Shown here piece after piece: positions 44,709 through 53,338 of a stretch of DNA of 64,000 nucleotides. How positions within the stretch are numbered: position 1 is the stretch's first letter; the number at the start of each line of letters is the position of its first letter. Position numbers and translations under genes: made by a program. The DNA comes from EW11 sp035765635 (GTDB lineage Bacteria; Verrucomicrobiota; Verrucomicrobiia; Opitutales; Opitutaceae), in contig DASTWZ010000039.1 of NCBI GenBank assembly GCA_035765635.1, forward strand, positions 1 to 64,000, in the 5' to 3' direction. The notes below the pieces were generated by a model. That model saw only the letters and a program-made list of their open reading frames with translations, did no database searches and was not told the DNA's origin.

Positions 44709-46694
44709 ATGCATCCGCTCACCAAGTTTTTGACCATCGGTCTTCTGCTCGCCGTCGCGAGTCTCCCAGCGGCGGCCGACGTTGTCGCGCTCGGCGCGGC
44801 GATGGATCCGCGCGAAGCCGATTTCGAATTCGCGCGGCCCGCCGTCGACAAAAACACAGCCGGCGCGGCGTTGAAAATTGCGGGCAAGACTTACGCCGCC
44901 GGCCTCGGCACGCAGGTCAACACGACCATCTTCCTCCTCGCGCACGGCGCGACCCGCTTCACGGCGACAGTGGGCGTGGACGACGCCACCGCGACAAACG
45001 ACGGGGTGATCTTCGAAGTGCAGGCGGACGGACGCAGCATCTGGCGCAGCGCGGCTTTGCATCGCGGTGACGCGGCGGCTTCGGTCGATGTCGATCTTCG
45101 TGGCGCGAAAGAAGTGCGGCTGCTCACCTACGATGTGGGACGTGCGCTCTCGCAAGCGCACGCCGACTGGGCGGAGGCGCGTTTCAACTTCGAGGGCGAG
45201 GCGCCTCACTCGCAGCCCTTTATTCCCGTCGTCGAAAAACCCTACATCCTCACACCGCGGCCGGGGCCGGCGCCTCGCATCAACAGCCCGCGCGTTTTCG
45301 GTGTCCGACCTGGTCACCCATTGTTGTTTTCCATCGCCGCGACTGGACAACGGCCAATGACGTTTTCCGCGGACGGATTGCCCGCTGGAGTCACGCTGGA
45401 TTCAGCGACAGGACGGATCAGCGGCGCGATCGCTGTGCCGGGCACTCACCACGTTCGTGTTCGCGCGACAAACGCGTTGGGCGCGGCCGAACAATCGTTG
45501 CGCATCGAAGTGGGTGAGCGCATCGCGCTGACTCCCGCTCTCGGCTGGAACAGTTGGAACTGCTGGGCGAAATCGGTCGATCAGGATAAAATTCTTCGCT
45601 CGGCCCGCGCAATGGTTGCGAGCGGTCTGGCGGAGCACGGCTGGTCATACATCAATATCGATGATGCGTGGCAGGGCGCGCGCAGCGGAACTTCGGGCGC
45701 GCTGCAGCCGAATGAAAAGTTTCCCAACATGGAAGAGCTGGCCGATGCCGTGCACGGTCTCGGTTTGAAACTCGGCATCTACTCCACGCCGTGGGTCACC
45801 TCCTACGCCGGTTTTGCCGGAGGAAGCGCCGAAAATCCCTCCGGCGCATGGACTGCGCCGACGGGACCGAAGCAGCCCAATCGAAAAGTCCTGCCCTGGG
45901 CGATCGGCCGCTATTCGTTCGCGTCGAACGATGCGAAACAGTGGGCGGAGTGGGGGATCGATTATTTGAAGTACGACTGGAATCCAAATGAGGTGCCCGA
46001 GACTGCGGAAATGTTCAGCGCGCTGCGCACATCGGGTCGCGACATCGTCTACAGTTTGTCGAACGCGACGCCGTTTGCTTCGATCGGCGAGTTGTCGCAC
46101 CTGGCGAATTCGTGGCGCACCACAGGCGATATTCGCGATGCCTGGGGCAGCGTTCTCCGCATCGGTTTCTTCCAGGAAAAATGGCGCGAGTTTTCCGGGC
46201 CGGGTCATTGGAACGATCCCGACATGCTCGTCGTCGGCGAGGTGGGTTGGGGGCCGAAACTGCATCCCTCGCGGCTGACGCCGAGCGAGCAATACACGCA
46301 TATTACACTGTGGAGTCTGCTGAACGCGCCCTTGCTGATCGGATGCGATCTGGAGCGGCTCGACGATTTCACGCTCAATTTGCTGACCAATGACGAAGTG
46401 ATCGAAGTGGATCAGGATCCGCGCGGTGAGCAGGCGGCGCAGATCGTGGCCGATGGACGCCGGCAGGTTTGGTCGAAGAGAATGGAGGACGGCTCGCGCG
46501 CGATCGGTCTTTTTAACCTCTCTGATGAGCCAGACACGGTCGCGATCACGTGGGCGCAACTCGGACTCGAGGGCCCGCAACGCGTTCGCGATTTGTGGCG
46601 TCAACAGGATCGCGGCATTCTAGCGGATGAATTTAGCGTGCAGTTGCCGCGACATGGCGCTGCGCTCATCCGTGTCTGGCCCGCGAAAAAATAA
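44709..46694 (+). CDS. Alpha-galactosidase, GH27, with NPCBM domain
   Basis: A 661-residue secreted enzyme. The signal peptide (TIGLLLAVASLPAAA) is followed by an NPCBM carbohydrate-binding module (GKTYAAGLGTQVNTTIFLLA ... VGVDDATATNDGVIFEVQ, about 25-165) and an Ig-like putative-Ig domain (RPMTFSADGLPAGVTLDSAT, about 190-275). The GH27 barrel begins at TPALGWNSWNCWAKSVDQDK, with GWSYINIDDAWQG, YLKYDWN, in which Asp is the nucleophile, and WRTTGDIRDAW, in which Asp is the likely acid/base. The Greek-key C-terminal domain ends at GAALIRVWPA. It hydrolyses terminal alpha-galactose, and fits side-chain removal from pectin or galactomannan. It lies 10 bp after GH29 and 22 bp before GH28, an operon. 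Confidence 0.95.
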   Translation: MHPLTKFLTIGLLLAVASLPAAADVVALGAAMDPREADFEFARPAVDKNTAGAALKIAGKTYAAGLGTQVNTTIFLLAHGATRFTATVGVDDATATNDGVIFEVQADGRSIWRSAALHRGDAAASVDVDLRGAKEVRLLTYDVGRALSQAHADWAEARFNFEGEAPHSQPFIPVVEKPYILTPRPGPAPRINSPRVFGVRPGHPLLFSIAATGQRPMTFSADGLPAGVTLDSATGRISGAIAVPGTHHVRVRATNALGAAEQSLRIEVGERIALTPALGWNSWNCWAKSVDQDKILRSARAMVASGLAEHGWSYINIDDAWQGARSGTSGALQPNEKFPNMEELADAVHGLGLKLGIYSTPWVTSYAGFAGGSAENPSGAWTAPTGPKQPNRKVLPWAIGRYSFASNDAKQWAEWGIDYLKYDWNPNEVPETAEMFSALRTSGRDIVYSLSNATPFASIGELSHLANSWRTTGDIRDAWGSVLRIGFFQEKWREFSGPGHWNDPDMLVVGEVGWGPKLHPSRLTPSEQYTHITLWSLLNAPLLIGCDLERLDDFTLNLLTNDEVIEVDQDPRGEQAAQIVADGRRQVWSKRMEDGSRAIGLFNLSDEPDTVAITWAQLGLEGPQRVRDLWRQQDRGILADEFSVQLPRHGAALIRVWPAKK

Positions 46695-46715
46695 ATTCCC
46701 AACATCGTTCCTATC

Positions 46716-48386
46716 ATGTCGCACTTCCGCTCCTTTGTTTTCGGGATATTCGTCCTCTCGTCCGCTGCCCTGACCTTTGCGCAAACTCCTGCGCGCGTGT
46801 TCGACGTTCGAGCCTATGGGGCGAAAGGCGATGGCGCCGCGCTTGATTCACCGGCGATCAATGCGGCGATCGAGGCCGCTGCGCAGAACGGCGGCGGAAC
46901 GGTGTTTTTTCCGGCGGGCAATTACCTGAGTTTTTCGCTGCACCTGCGCAGTCACATCACGCTCTATCTCGATTCGGGCGCGACGATTGTCGCGGCGGAG
47001 CCATCCGTTGATTTGTCCACCGGTTACGATGCGCCGGAACCGAATCCGGGCACCGACGAGTACGAGGATTTCGGTCATTCCCATTGGCACAACAGCCTGA
47101 TTTGGGGCGAAGGGCTTACGGATATTTCGATCGTCGGGCCCGGAAAAATTTATGGCAAGGGACTGAGCCGCGGCAGAGATCGGCGCGATCTGTTGCCCAG
47201 TGAGCGCAGTCTGCCCGAGGCGCAACGGCCGGATGTGACGTTGCCCGAGGCCGCGCGAGCCGCCATTGCTGCGCAAAAGCCCGGAGCGTTCGAGTATCCC
47301 GGTAAGGACACGCTACCTGCTGGCGTCGGCAACAAGAGCATCGCGCTGAAAAATTGCCGCAACGTGATCTTCCGCGATTTCACCATCGAGCATGGCGGGC
47401 ACTTCGCGATTTTGGCGACCGGCGTCGACAACTGGACGCTGGATAATCTGAAGATCGATACGAACCGCGACGGGGTTGACCTGGATTGTTGCCAGAATGT
47501 GCGGATGTCCAATTGCACGGTGAATTCGCCGTATGACGACGGCATTTGCCCGAAGAGCTCGTACGCGCTCGGCTACGCGCGCCCGACGGAAAACGTCACG
47601 ATCACAAATTGCCAGGTGAGCGGTTACGATGAAGGCACGCTGCTGGACGGCACGCGGCGGCGCGACGTGATACACAAGGACGCCGCGACGGGCCGGATCA
47701 AATGCGGGACCGAGTCGAACGGTGGATTTCGTAATATCACGATTTCGAATTGCGTGTTTGAATACTGCCGCGGGCTGGCGCTCGAGTCGGTGGACGGAGC
47801 GTTGATGGAAGACATCACGATTTCGAATATCACGATGCGCGACATCGGGAACGCGCCGATCTTCATTCGGCTCGGCGCGCGTCTGCGTGGCCCCGACGGC
47901 ACGAAAATAGGCACGGCGCGCCGCATCAAAATCGAGAATCTGGTCGCGCACAATGTGAGCGCCGAAAGTGGCATCCTCATCAGCGGTCTGGCCAATGGCC
48001 TCATCGAGGACCTTTCGCTATCGAACATCTTTATCGACTACGTCGGCGGCGGAACGAAGGAGCAGGGCGAGCGCGTCGTGCCGGAGTTTGAAAAAGAATA
48101 TCCCGAGCCGTCGCGGTTTGGCCGGATTCCCGCTTGGGGCCTGTTCGCGCGTCACGTGAAGAATTTCAAAGTCGACCGAGTGGAATTTCGCGCCGCGAAG
48201 GAAGACCTGCGTCCCGTCGCGATTCTCGACGATGTCGCAGGTGCATCATTCGATCGCGCCGAATTTCCTGCCGCGAAAGGCGCCGCCCGACTGGTCATGA
48301 AAAACGTGGAAGGCCTAGTGATCCGCGCCAGCGCCGACTTGCCAGAAACAAAGAGCACGGAAAAAATCGCTGAGCAGAAGCTCTAG
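46716..48386 (+). CDS. GH28 polygalacturonase-like enzyme
   Basis: A 556-residue secreted protein (signal VFGIFVLSSAALTFAQ). It opens as GH28/pectin-lyase-fold proteins do (FDVRAYGAKGDGAALDSPAI; GGGTVFFPAGNYLSFSLHLR; SHITLYLDSGATIVA). Active-site motifs are DTNRDGVDLDCCQNV for 'NtDGid' and NSPYDDGICPKSS for 'gDDciaiKsg', then RIKCGTESNGGFRNI for 'RIK'. The 'GHG' turn is not visible; a GYDEGTLLDG segment lies there. This pattern is usual in exo-acting and rhamnogalacturonan-type GH28 enzymes of Bacteroidota and Verrucomicrobiota. Last gene of the GH29-GH27-GH28 operon. It is a paralogue of the Tat-dependent GH28 at 27391-29088, but has an ordinary signal peptide. Confidence 0.88.
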   Translation: MSHFRSFVFGIFVLSSAALTFAQTPARVFDVRAYGAKGDGAALDSPAINAAIEAAAQNGGGTVFFPAGNYLSFSLHLRSHITLYLDSGATIVAAEPSVDLSTGYDAPEPNPGTDEYEDFGHSHWHNSLIWGEGLTDISIVGPGKIYGKGLSRGRDRRDLLPSERSLPEAQRPDVTLPEAARAAIAAQKPGAFEYPGKDTLPAGVGNKSIALKNCRNVIFRDFTIEHGGHFAILATGVDNWTLDNLKIDTNRDGVDLDCCQNVRMSNCTVNSPYDDGICPKSSYALGYARPTENVTITNCQVSGYDEGTLLDGTRRRDVIHKDAATGRIKCGTESNGGFRNITISNCVFEYCRGLALESVDGALMEDITISNITMRDIGNAPIFIRLGARLRGPDGTKIGTARRIKIENLVAHNVSAESGILISGLANGLIEDLSLSNIFIDYVGGGTKEQGERVVPEFEKEYPEPSRFGRIPAWGLFARHVKNFKVDRVEFRAAKEDLRPVAILDDVAGASFDRAEFPAAKGAARLVMKNVEGLVIRASADLPETKSTEKIAEQKL

Positions 48387-48531
48387 TTCTAGTGCGATTT
48401 CGACGATTCGGAATACCTTAGCCGCGAAGAGGCACAGCGCGGCGGAACCGCAACCAAAGATTACGCGCGCGGCGCGCTAAGGAAGAAGTAAGAATGCAGA
48501 ATGATGAATGTAAGCATGGCCAGCCTCAGTG

Positions 48532-48629
48532 GGTAGGGCGAGCGGTCCCTCGCGAGCCGCTTTTACGCGTGGCTCAACCTGGAGGTTAGGCAATACGGTT
48601 GCGGCTCGCGAGAGACCGCTCGCCCTACC
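48532..48629. repeat. Type D palindromic element (29-bp inverted arms)
   Basis: Left arm 48532-48560 starts GGTAGGGCGAGCGGTCCCTC; right arm 48601-48629 ends ACCGCTCGCCCTACC. Of 29 pairs 28 match. The 40-nt centre contains a small AACCT-GG-AGGTT hairpin. AAGTAAGAATGCAGAATG at 48487-48504 precedes it, as at 10129-10145. The surrounding gap 48387-48860 has no gene. Confidence 0.82.
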
Positions 48630-48703
48630 TCGGAGGCCGGCATCCATTCGCACCAAAAAATCCTCGCGGAATCGTGCGATTTTGCAGGAAAGCAGTGCAA
48701 AAT

Positions 48704-48768
48704 ACGCACAGAGGATTCTAGGTCTTCGACGGTGCTCAGACATCCGAACCCAAAAATCCTCTTTGCGT
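48704..48768. repeat. Type B repeat copy
   Basis: Arms ACGCACAGAGGATT (48704-48717) and AATCCTCTTTGCGT (48755-48768) match at 13 of 14 positions when inverted, with a 37-bp centre. The following tract, cttgagcctttttgtggct, corresponds to the tail at 296-317. Confidence 0.7.
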
Positions 48769-48860
48769 ATCTTGAGCCTTTTTGTGGCTAAAATGGATTG
48801 GGAAAAGATTGGAGGGCAAAAAAAGGGCTCAAAAGGGCCAGGCCTTACCTGGCGGCTTTG

Positions 48861-49901
48861 CTACCGCGCGGCCGCTTTCAGATCGTAGAGAAACAAACCG
48901 TGGCCGACTCCGGCGGCTTCGCCGGTTTGGCCCATTTGAAATGCGATATAGTGGCCATCGTCGCTCACCACCGGGTTTGATGCCTTGTAGCCGGGATAGT
49001 CGCTGAAATACGTCAGGCGCGTGTAGTGTCCGCTGCCATCGAGCGAAAGCTTCCAGAGATCGATCGATCCTGGGCCCTTCCGATTTTGTTCATCGCATTC
49101 GACCAAGGTCGCACTGCCGTCAGGAAAAATGCCTTCAGGCTCGTCGTAGACGTCGGGCGTATCGGTATATTTCGTGATCTTCTTGGTCGCGAGATCGACG
49201 CCGCAAACATCGCATTTGCCTCCGGCCTTTCCGTACGCGCTGAACGTGAGTTCCTTTTCGTCAGGCGCGCGAAAGTTTTGCGGTTCTATCGTGCACGGGA
49301 ACGGGAGATCGGCGGAATCGAGCACGAGCCGTTTCTCACCGAGTTCGGGCACACCGTTTTTATAAATGATGTCCGCTTCGTAGAGCTTTGAGCCGGCGTT
49401 ACCCTGCGTGGCCGCGGTGGCGTGGCTCCACTCCGCCCAGGCGATGTGCAGCTTTCGTCGCGAGACCGCGGGGCCTTCGTTGATGCGCGGACCGAGGGGC
49501 ACGGGCGGCTTTTTGCCGCTCTGGTCCATGACGTAGAGAAAACAATCCCAACGCGCCTGGCCCGGATTCTTCGTGTCGAACTCCTGTGGGCCGACGAGGA
49601 GGATGTCGCCATTCGAGAGATACAAGGCCCGGGTGAAACCGTGATGGGGAAAAAACGCGGTCAGATTGCGAATCGTGCGCGTGGCAAGATCCATCTCCAT
49701 CGCGTCGCCGAACGTTTTTGACAGGAAGAGAATCTTTTTCCCGTCTGCCGACCAATCGGCGCGTTCGCCGAAGTGCGTGAGTTGAACAATATTTGCCGGC
49801 AAATGATCGGCCGGGCTTTCCCCGGCTTTGGGTGAAGCCGAAGCCAGGCAAGCGCCCATGGCGAACGCAGCGAACCAGCACAAGAAGCGGGGCGTTTTCA
49901 T
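48861..49901 (-). CDS. TolB/PD40-type beta-propeller secreted protein
   Basis: A 346-residue exported protein (signal MKTPRFLCWFAAFAMGACLA, with a cysteine at position 18 that could be a lipobox, CLASA following). The mature protein has WD40-like PD40 repeats: QLTHFGERADWSADGKKILF, HHGFTRALYLSNGDILLVGP, AWAEWSHATAATQGN, ELTFSAYGKAGGKCDVCGVD, EGIFPDGSATLVECDE, and SNPVVSDDGHYIAFQMGQTG. This is the propeller type found in TolB and in many periplasmic oligomeric proteins; it usually serves protein or ligand binding. Internal cysteines (CDVCGV) form a CxxC, which may be a disulfide. It stands alone, divergent from the sigma factor gene across a 600-bp repeat-rich gap. Confidence 0.82.
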   Translation of the reverse strand: MKTPRFLCWFAAFAMGACLASASPKAGESPADHLPANIVQLTHFGERADWSADGKKILFLSKTFGDAMEMDLATRTIRNLTAFFPHHGFTRALYLSNGDILLVGPQEFDTKNPGQARWDCFLYVMDQSGKKPPVPLGPRINEGPAVSRRKLHIAWAEWSHATAATQGNAGSKLYEADIIYKNGVPELGEKRLVLDSADLPFPCTIEPQNFRAPDEKELTFSAYGKAGGKCDVCGVDLATKKITKYTDTPDVYDEPEGIFPDGSATLVECDEQNRKGPGSIDLWKLSLDGSGHYTRLTYFSDYPGYKASNPVVSDDGHYIAFQMGQTGEAAGVGHGLFLYDLKAAAR

Positions 49902-49995
49902 GCCGATATTCTTGACGCACCCACGCGCCTCCGCGAGCCCCAGAAGCGGTTTTGCCGTTCGAATCTATCCACACATAAGAGAAGGCGAGGCAGCA

Positions 49996-50145
49996 GCGGA
50001 GCGCTGGCCTCCGGGCCGGCCACCCTTTTTATCACGGCGCCAGCCGCGGACTCGTTTCGTCGCGAGAAGCGGCCATCGAGTCCGTCCGCGCCCTGTGGCG
50101 CGGACAATAAAAAGGTTGCCGGCGGGAGGACGCCGGCGCTCCCAG
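49996..50145. repeat. Dispersed repeat A, reversed module order
   Basis: The second module lies first and inverted (GCGGAGCGCTGGCCTCCGGG from 49996; CGAGTCCGTCCGCGCC ... GGCGCGGAC near 50077-50105), then an arm TGCCGGCGGGAGGACGCCGG then CGCTCCCAG at 50117-50145. A lone arm-like piece, GCCGGAGCGCCGGCGTCCTC, is at 50305-50324. The rest of the 607-bp gap holds the terminator at 50275. Confidence 0.72.
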
Positions 50146-50186
50146 ATCGGAATGCCGGCAAGGGATGCCGACATTCCGAGAGGCCG

Positions 50187-50304
50187 CGCTGCACCGGCAT
50201 CAAAGGCCTCGCACCGCCCTCGAAAAAAGAACGCTGCACCGGCTTTAAAGGAACGGGGTATTGGCTTCAAAAAGCCGCGCCCTCTGTGGCGCGGTTTTTT
50301 TTTG
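50187..50304 (+). terminator. Rho-independent terminator with upstream repeats; attenuator or small-RNA end candidate
   Basis: CCGCGCC (50275-50281) and GGCGCGG (50289-50295) form a 7-bp stem directly followed by nine Ts (50296-50304), the clearest terminator in the window. An alternative hairpin GGCTT-CAAA-AAGCC (50263-50276) overlaps its left arm. Upstream are two direct repeats, CGCTGCACCGGCATCAAAGG (50187-50206) and CGCTGCACCGGCTTTAAAGG (50232-50251). The terminator points along the plus strand, yet no plus-strand gene lies upstream, so it ends either a small RNA or a short leader of the sigma-factor gene. Confidence 0.7.
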
Positions 50305-50508
50305 CCGGAGCGCCGGCGTCCTCGCCGGCATGGATCGGTTCGCCGCGAACCGGCAGACTTTCGCAGCAACTCAAGGCATCCGGTCTCGCCCCTTTTTATG
50401 GTCAAACGGCCTTCTCGGACGTCCACAGGCATGCACCGCTGCGCGCACGAAATCCAAGTGGCTCTTTTTCTTGTCGGAAATGGTGGGGCAGCGGGTGCTA
50501 TTAAACAC

Positions 50509-52128
50509 GTGACCTCCGACAGCGAACTTCTTCGGCGATATTCTGAGGCGAAAGATGGCGAGGCTTTCGCCGAACTGGTGACGCGCCATTTTGGCTTGGT
50601 CTATGGGACTGCGATGCGGCGGGTCGGCGGAGATGCTCATGCGGCGAAGGATGTCGCACAATCCGTGTTTACTGATCTTGCGAAAAAGGCCTCTGGAATA
50701 CCGCGAGCGCGACCGCTGCCTGGCTGGCTACATACGAGCACGTGTTATGCGGCAGCAAAGTTGGTGCGCACGGAGCAGCGTCGCAGACGCGTTGAGCAAC
50801 TCGCTTTTGCCGACGCCGCCGGACTCGGTAGCGGCGAAGAGTCGGCCTCGGACTGGACCGCGATCGAGCCATCGCTGGATTCAGCGCTTCAAACTTTATC
50901 CGACGAAGATCGCGGCGCGGTCATCATGCGATTTTTTCAAGAGCGCTCGTACGCCGAAATCGGCACGGAGTTCTCGCTTAAGGAAGACACGGCCCGCGTG
51001 CGGGTGCAGCGCTCTCTCGAGAAACTGCGCGCTGCGCTGCGTCGTCATGGGATTCAGTCAACGGCTGAGGCGCTCGCCATTGCGCTTGCGGCGAACAACG
51101 CCACGGCAGCGGCGCCCAGCGGACTGGCTGCCGTGATCGCTCAAATCGCGCTACGCAGCGCCGCGATGGCATCTGTGGGAAGCGCGGCTGGCGTCATTAC
51201 GTTTATGAGCACGTCGAAAGTTCTGGGTTCGGCTCTCGCTGTGAGTCTTGCGATGTCGGCATTTCTGGCAGTCATGCTTTTCCGTGAACGTGCATCGACG
51301 GCCGATGCGGAGGTGCGTCGCGCGGCGCTCGAGAAAGAGCGCTCGAGTTGGACGGAAGCGCCTAACGAAATCGCGCGGCTTCGTGGAGAACTCGGCGCGC
51401 TGAAAAAGGCCGAACAGCAGCGAATCGCTGCCGTCGAAGCGAAGAAGCGCGAGCAAGAAGCATTGGAAACGGATTTGGACAAATGGCTCGATCGCATCGA
51501 TCGACTTAAACGCTTCGCATCGGCTCATCCGGAATGGGTCATACCGGAAATGCAACTGCTCACGCCGACGAACTGGCTGGATGCCACCAAGGGAGGAAAC
51601 CTCGAAACCGAAGCTGACTACCGGCAGGCCCTTTCAACGTTACGCATGAATGCGAAAAACTTGATCGCGCAAAAATTCAACAAAGCCATCGGCCTTTATC
51701 TGGCAGCGCATCAGGGCGTCCCGCCGGCCGACGCCCGTGAGCTGGCGCCATTTTTTAGCGAGCCGATGTCGAACGACATTCTGGACCGCTACACCCTGAG
51801 CAGCTCCGACGAGATCAAAAATTGGAAGACACTTTCCAAGACGGCGAAAGAACCATTCGCGTTCACGGAAAAAGCGGTTTCCGACCCGCTCTGGGATACG
51901 GAAATTCTCTTTGCCGAAAATGGCGTCGCGATGAAATTGGGCGACTCCGCGCTTCGCCGATCCGACGTCGCCTCCGCCATGCGCACTTATACGGAAAAGA
52001 ACGGAACGCCGCCAACGGAACTCGCGCAAATCGCGCCTTACCTGAAATCGACTTCGAATCCGGAAGTCCTCGCTGAAGTATTCGAAGCGATTCGTTCCCA
52101 TCCTGTCCTGCCGCCGAAACCGGAGTGA
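50509..52128 (+). CDS. ECF-type sigma-70 factor fused to a transmembrane segment and extracytoplasmic domain
   Basis: A 539-residue protein starting at GTG 50509 (TSDSELLRRYSEAKDGEAFA); the longer upstream frame crosses repeats and looks non-coding. Residues about 1-65 are sigma region 2 (ELVTRHFGLVYGTAMRRVGG; AKDVAQSVFTDLAKKA) and about 125-180 region 4 (LQTLSDEDRGAVIMRFFQER; SYAEIGTEFSLKEDTARVRV). Further on there is a single membrane helix (VLGSALAVSLAMSAFLAVML), then a coiled coil (RRAALEKERSSWTEAPNEIA; LKKAEQQRIAAVEAKKREQE) and two related helical units (KAIGLYLAAHQGVPPADARE; MRTYTEKNGTPPTELAQIAP). The sigma factor is thus tethered to the membrane with its own sensor-like domain. No anti-sigma gene is adjacent. 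Preceded by a terminator-like leader. Confidence 0.88.
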   Translation: MTSDSELLRRYSEAKDGEAFAELVTRHFGLVYGTAMRRVGGDAHAAKDVAQSVFTDLAKKASGIPRARPLPGWLHTSTCYAAAKLVRTEQRRRRVEQLAFADAAGLGSGEESASDWTAIEPSLDSALQTLSDEDRGAVIMRFFQERSYAEIGTEFSLKEDTARVRVQRSLEKLRAALRRHGIQSTAEALAIALAANNATAAAPSGLAAVIAQIALRSAAMASVGSAAGVITFMSTSKVLGSALAVSLAMSAFLAVMLFRERASTADAEVRRAALEKERSSWTEAPNEIARLRGELGALKKAEQQRIAAVEAKKREQEALETDLDKWLDRIDRLKRFASAHPEWVIPEMQLLTPTNWLDATKGGNLETEADYRQALSTLRMNAKNLIAQKFNKAIGLYLAAHQGVPPADARELAPFFSEPMSNDILDRYTLSSSDEIKNWKTLSKTAKEPFAFTEKAVSDPLWDTEILFAENGVAMKLGDSALRRSDVASAMRTYTEKNGTPPTELAQIAPYLKSTSNPEVLAEVFEAIRSHPVLPPKPE

Positions 52129-52221
52129 GCGAGCGATGTCGACCCGTTCATCCGATACCTCGCTCGGTGCTGCCTCAAAGAGCTGCGATGTCTTGTTCGG
52201 GCGGTTTTGCTGCCACCGAGT

Positions 52222-53274
52222 TCAAGGCTTGGAGGTATCCGAAAGAGACCACGCGCCGACGGGCTTGCTGCGGAGTTTGCTCACGGTTTCTAGGGTGGCG
52301 CGCTGGCAGCGTTGGGGTGGGAGACCAGCCAGGATGTTTTCCAGGTCGTCGACGACCATCTGGCCAATCAGCGGCTGAATCTCCGGAATGCTTCCGGCAC
52401 GGTGAGCTTGGATCAGCGTGTTCGGCGTGGAGCGGCCAGGCTCGTCGTGCGGCACCGGTTCCTCCGGCCAAACGTCGATGCCGGCGCGGATCTGGCCCGA
52501 CGCGGCGGCGGCAAGCAACTCGGGGAAATTCACAATGGCGGCGCGGCTGGCGAGGATCACGACGCTGCCTTTTTGCATGCTCGCGAAATGACGCTGTCCG
52601 ATCTGGCCGGTGTTTTCCGTGGTGTTTGCCGCGAGAAGAAAAACGACACGGGCCCGCGCGAAACATTCGTCGAGCGACGCCGGAATCAGATTCTGCTCGC
52701 GCAAGACCGAGGGATGTATCCAGGGATCAGATACAAGGATTTCGCGCGAAAAGGGCTGGAGCAACGGGAGCAGCGCGCGACCCAGATTTCCGAAGCCGAC
52801 GATCGCGAGGGGTTTTCCCTGCAACAGAAAGGAATCGTGGTTGTCGCCCTTGAACTCCTTTCCGACGCGCAGCGCCGCATCCGCTTCGTGGATACGCCGA
52901 GCAAGCGAGATGGCCATGCCGAGCACCATTTCCGCGACCGGTCGCGCATAGACGGGCGCGGTGGAGAGGACCGGAATGCCGCGACGGTGGCATTCGGCGT
53001 AATCGATATTCGGCAGGAAATTGCTTTCAACATTGAACACCGCTTTGAGATGTGGCGCGCGATCGAGGCGGGATTTCTCCAGCGCGGATTGCCCGATCAG
53101 CGCGATGGTCTCCGGAAGATACCGGTCGAGGTGTTCATCCGAGGCGGCCGATCCATCGTGCCAAACGACGCGGCCGAGACGCTCCAGGCGGTGCTTTGTC
53201 GCTTCGTCGAAAATGCGATCGATGCGCCGAGGAAATGGATCGAGCAGGATGATTTTTTCGGATGAGGAAAGCAT
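52222..53274 (-). CDS. D-isomer-specific 2-hydroxyacid dehydrogenase family protein (second paralogue)
   Basis: A 350-residue cytoplasmic NAD(P)-linked enzyme. Landmarks are KAVFNVESNFLPNIDYAECH, GIPVLSTAPVYARPVAEMVL (the 'G..v.n.p......vAE.....l' helix), LAIVGFGNLGRALLPLLQPF for the GxGxxG loop, TENTGQIGQRHFASMQKGSV, VILASRAAIVNFPEL and the Arg region GQIRAGIDVWPEEPVPHDEP, followed by IQAHRAGSIPEIQPL with a likely catalytic His. Compared with the paralogue at 34080, the active-site His region is HRAG rather than HLAG. It follows the DoxX gene at 64 bp on the same strand, so the two may be co-transcribed. Substrate unknown; a hydroxy-acid from sugar acid breakdown is possible. Confidence 0.85.
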   Translation of the reverse strand: MLSSSEKIILLDPFPRRIDRIFDEATKHRLERLGRVVWHDGSAASDEHLDRYLPETIALIGQSALEKSRLDRAPHLKAVFNVESNFLPNIDYAECHRRGIPVLSTAPVYARPVAEMVLGMAISLARRIHEADAALRVGKEFKGDNHDSFLLQGKPLAIVGFGNLGRALLPLLQPFSREILVSDPWIHPSVLREQNLIPASLDECFARARVVFLLAANTTENTGQIGQRHFASMQKGSVVILASRAAIVNFPELLAAAASGQIRAGIDVWPEEPVPHDEPGRSTPNTLIQAHRAGSIPEIQPLIGQMVVDDLENILAGLPPQRCQRATLETVSKLRSKPVGAWSLSDTSKP

Positions 53275-53338
53275 CGAAAAATCCTTACCGCGATCGATGC
53301 GCGGTCTGCAACGGCAACGGCAGCCGTGCTCTTTTCAA

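Noticed and set aside
49828..50508. N-terminal extension of the sigma factor frame
   Set aside because: The frame is open through repeat A and the terminator by chance; sigma homology begins just after the GTG at 50509.
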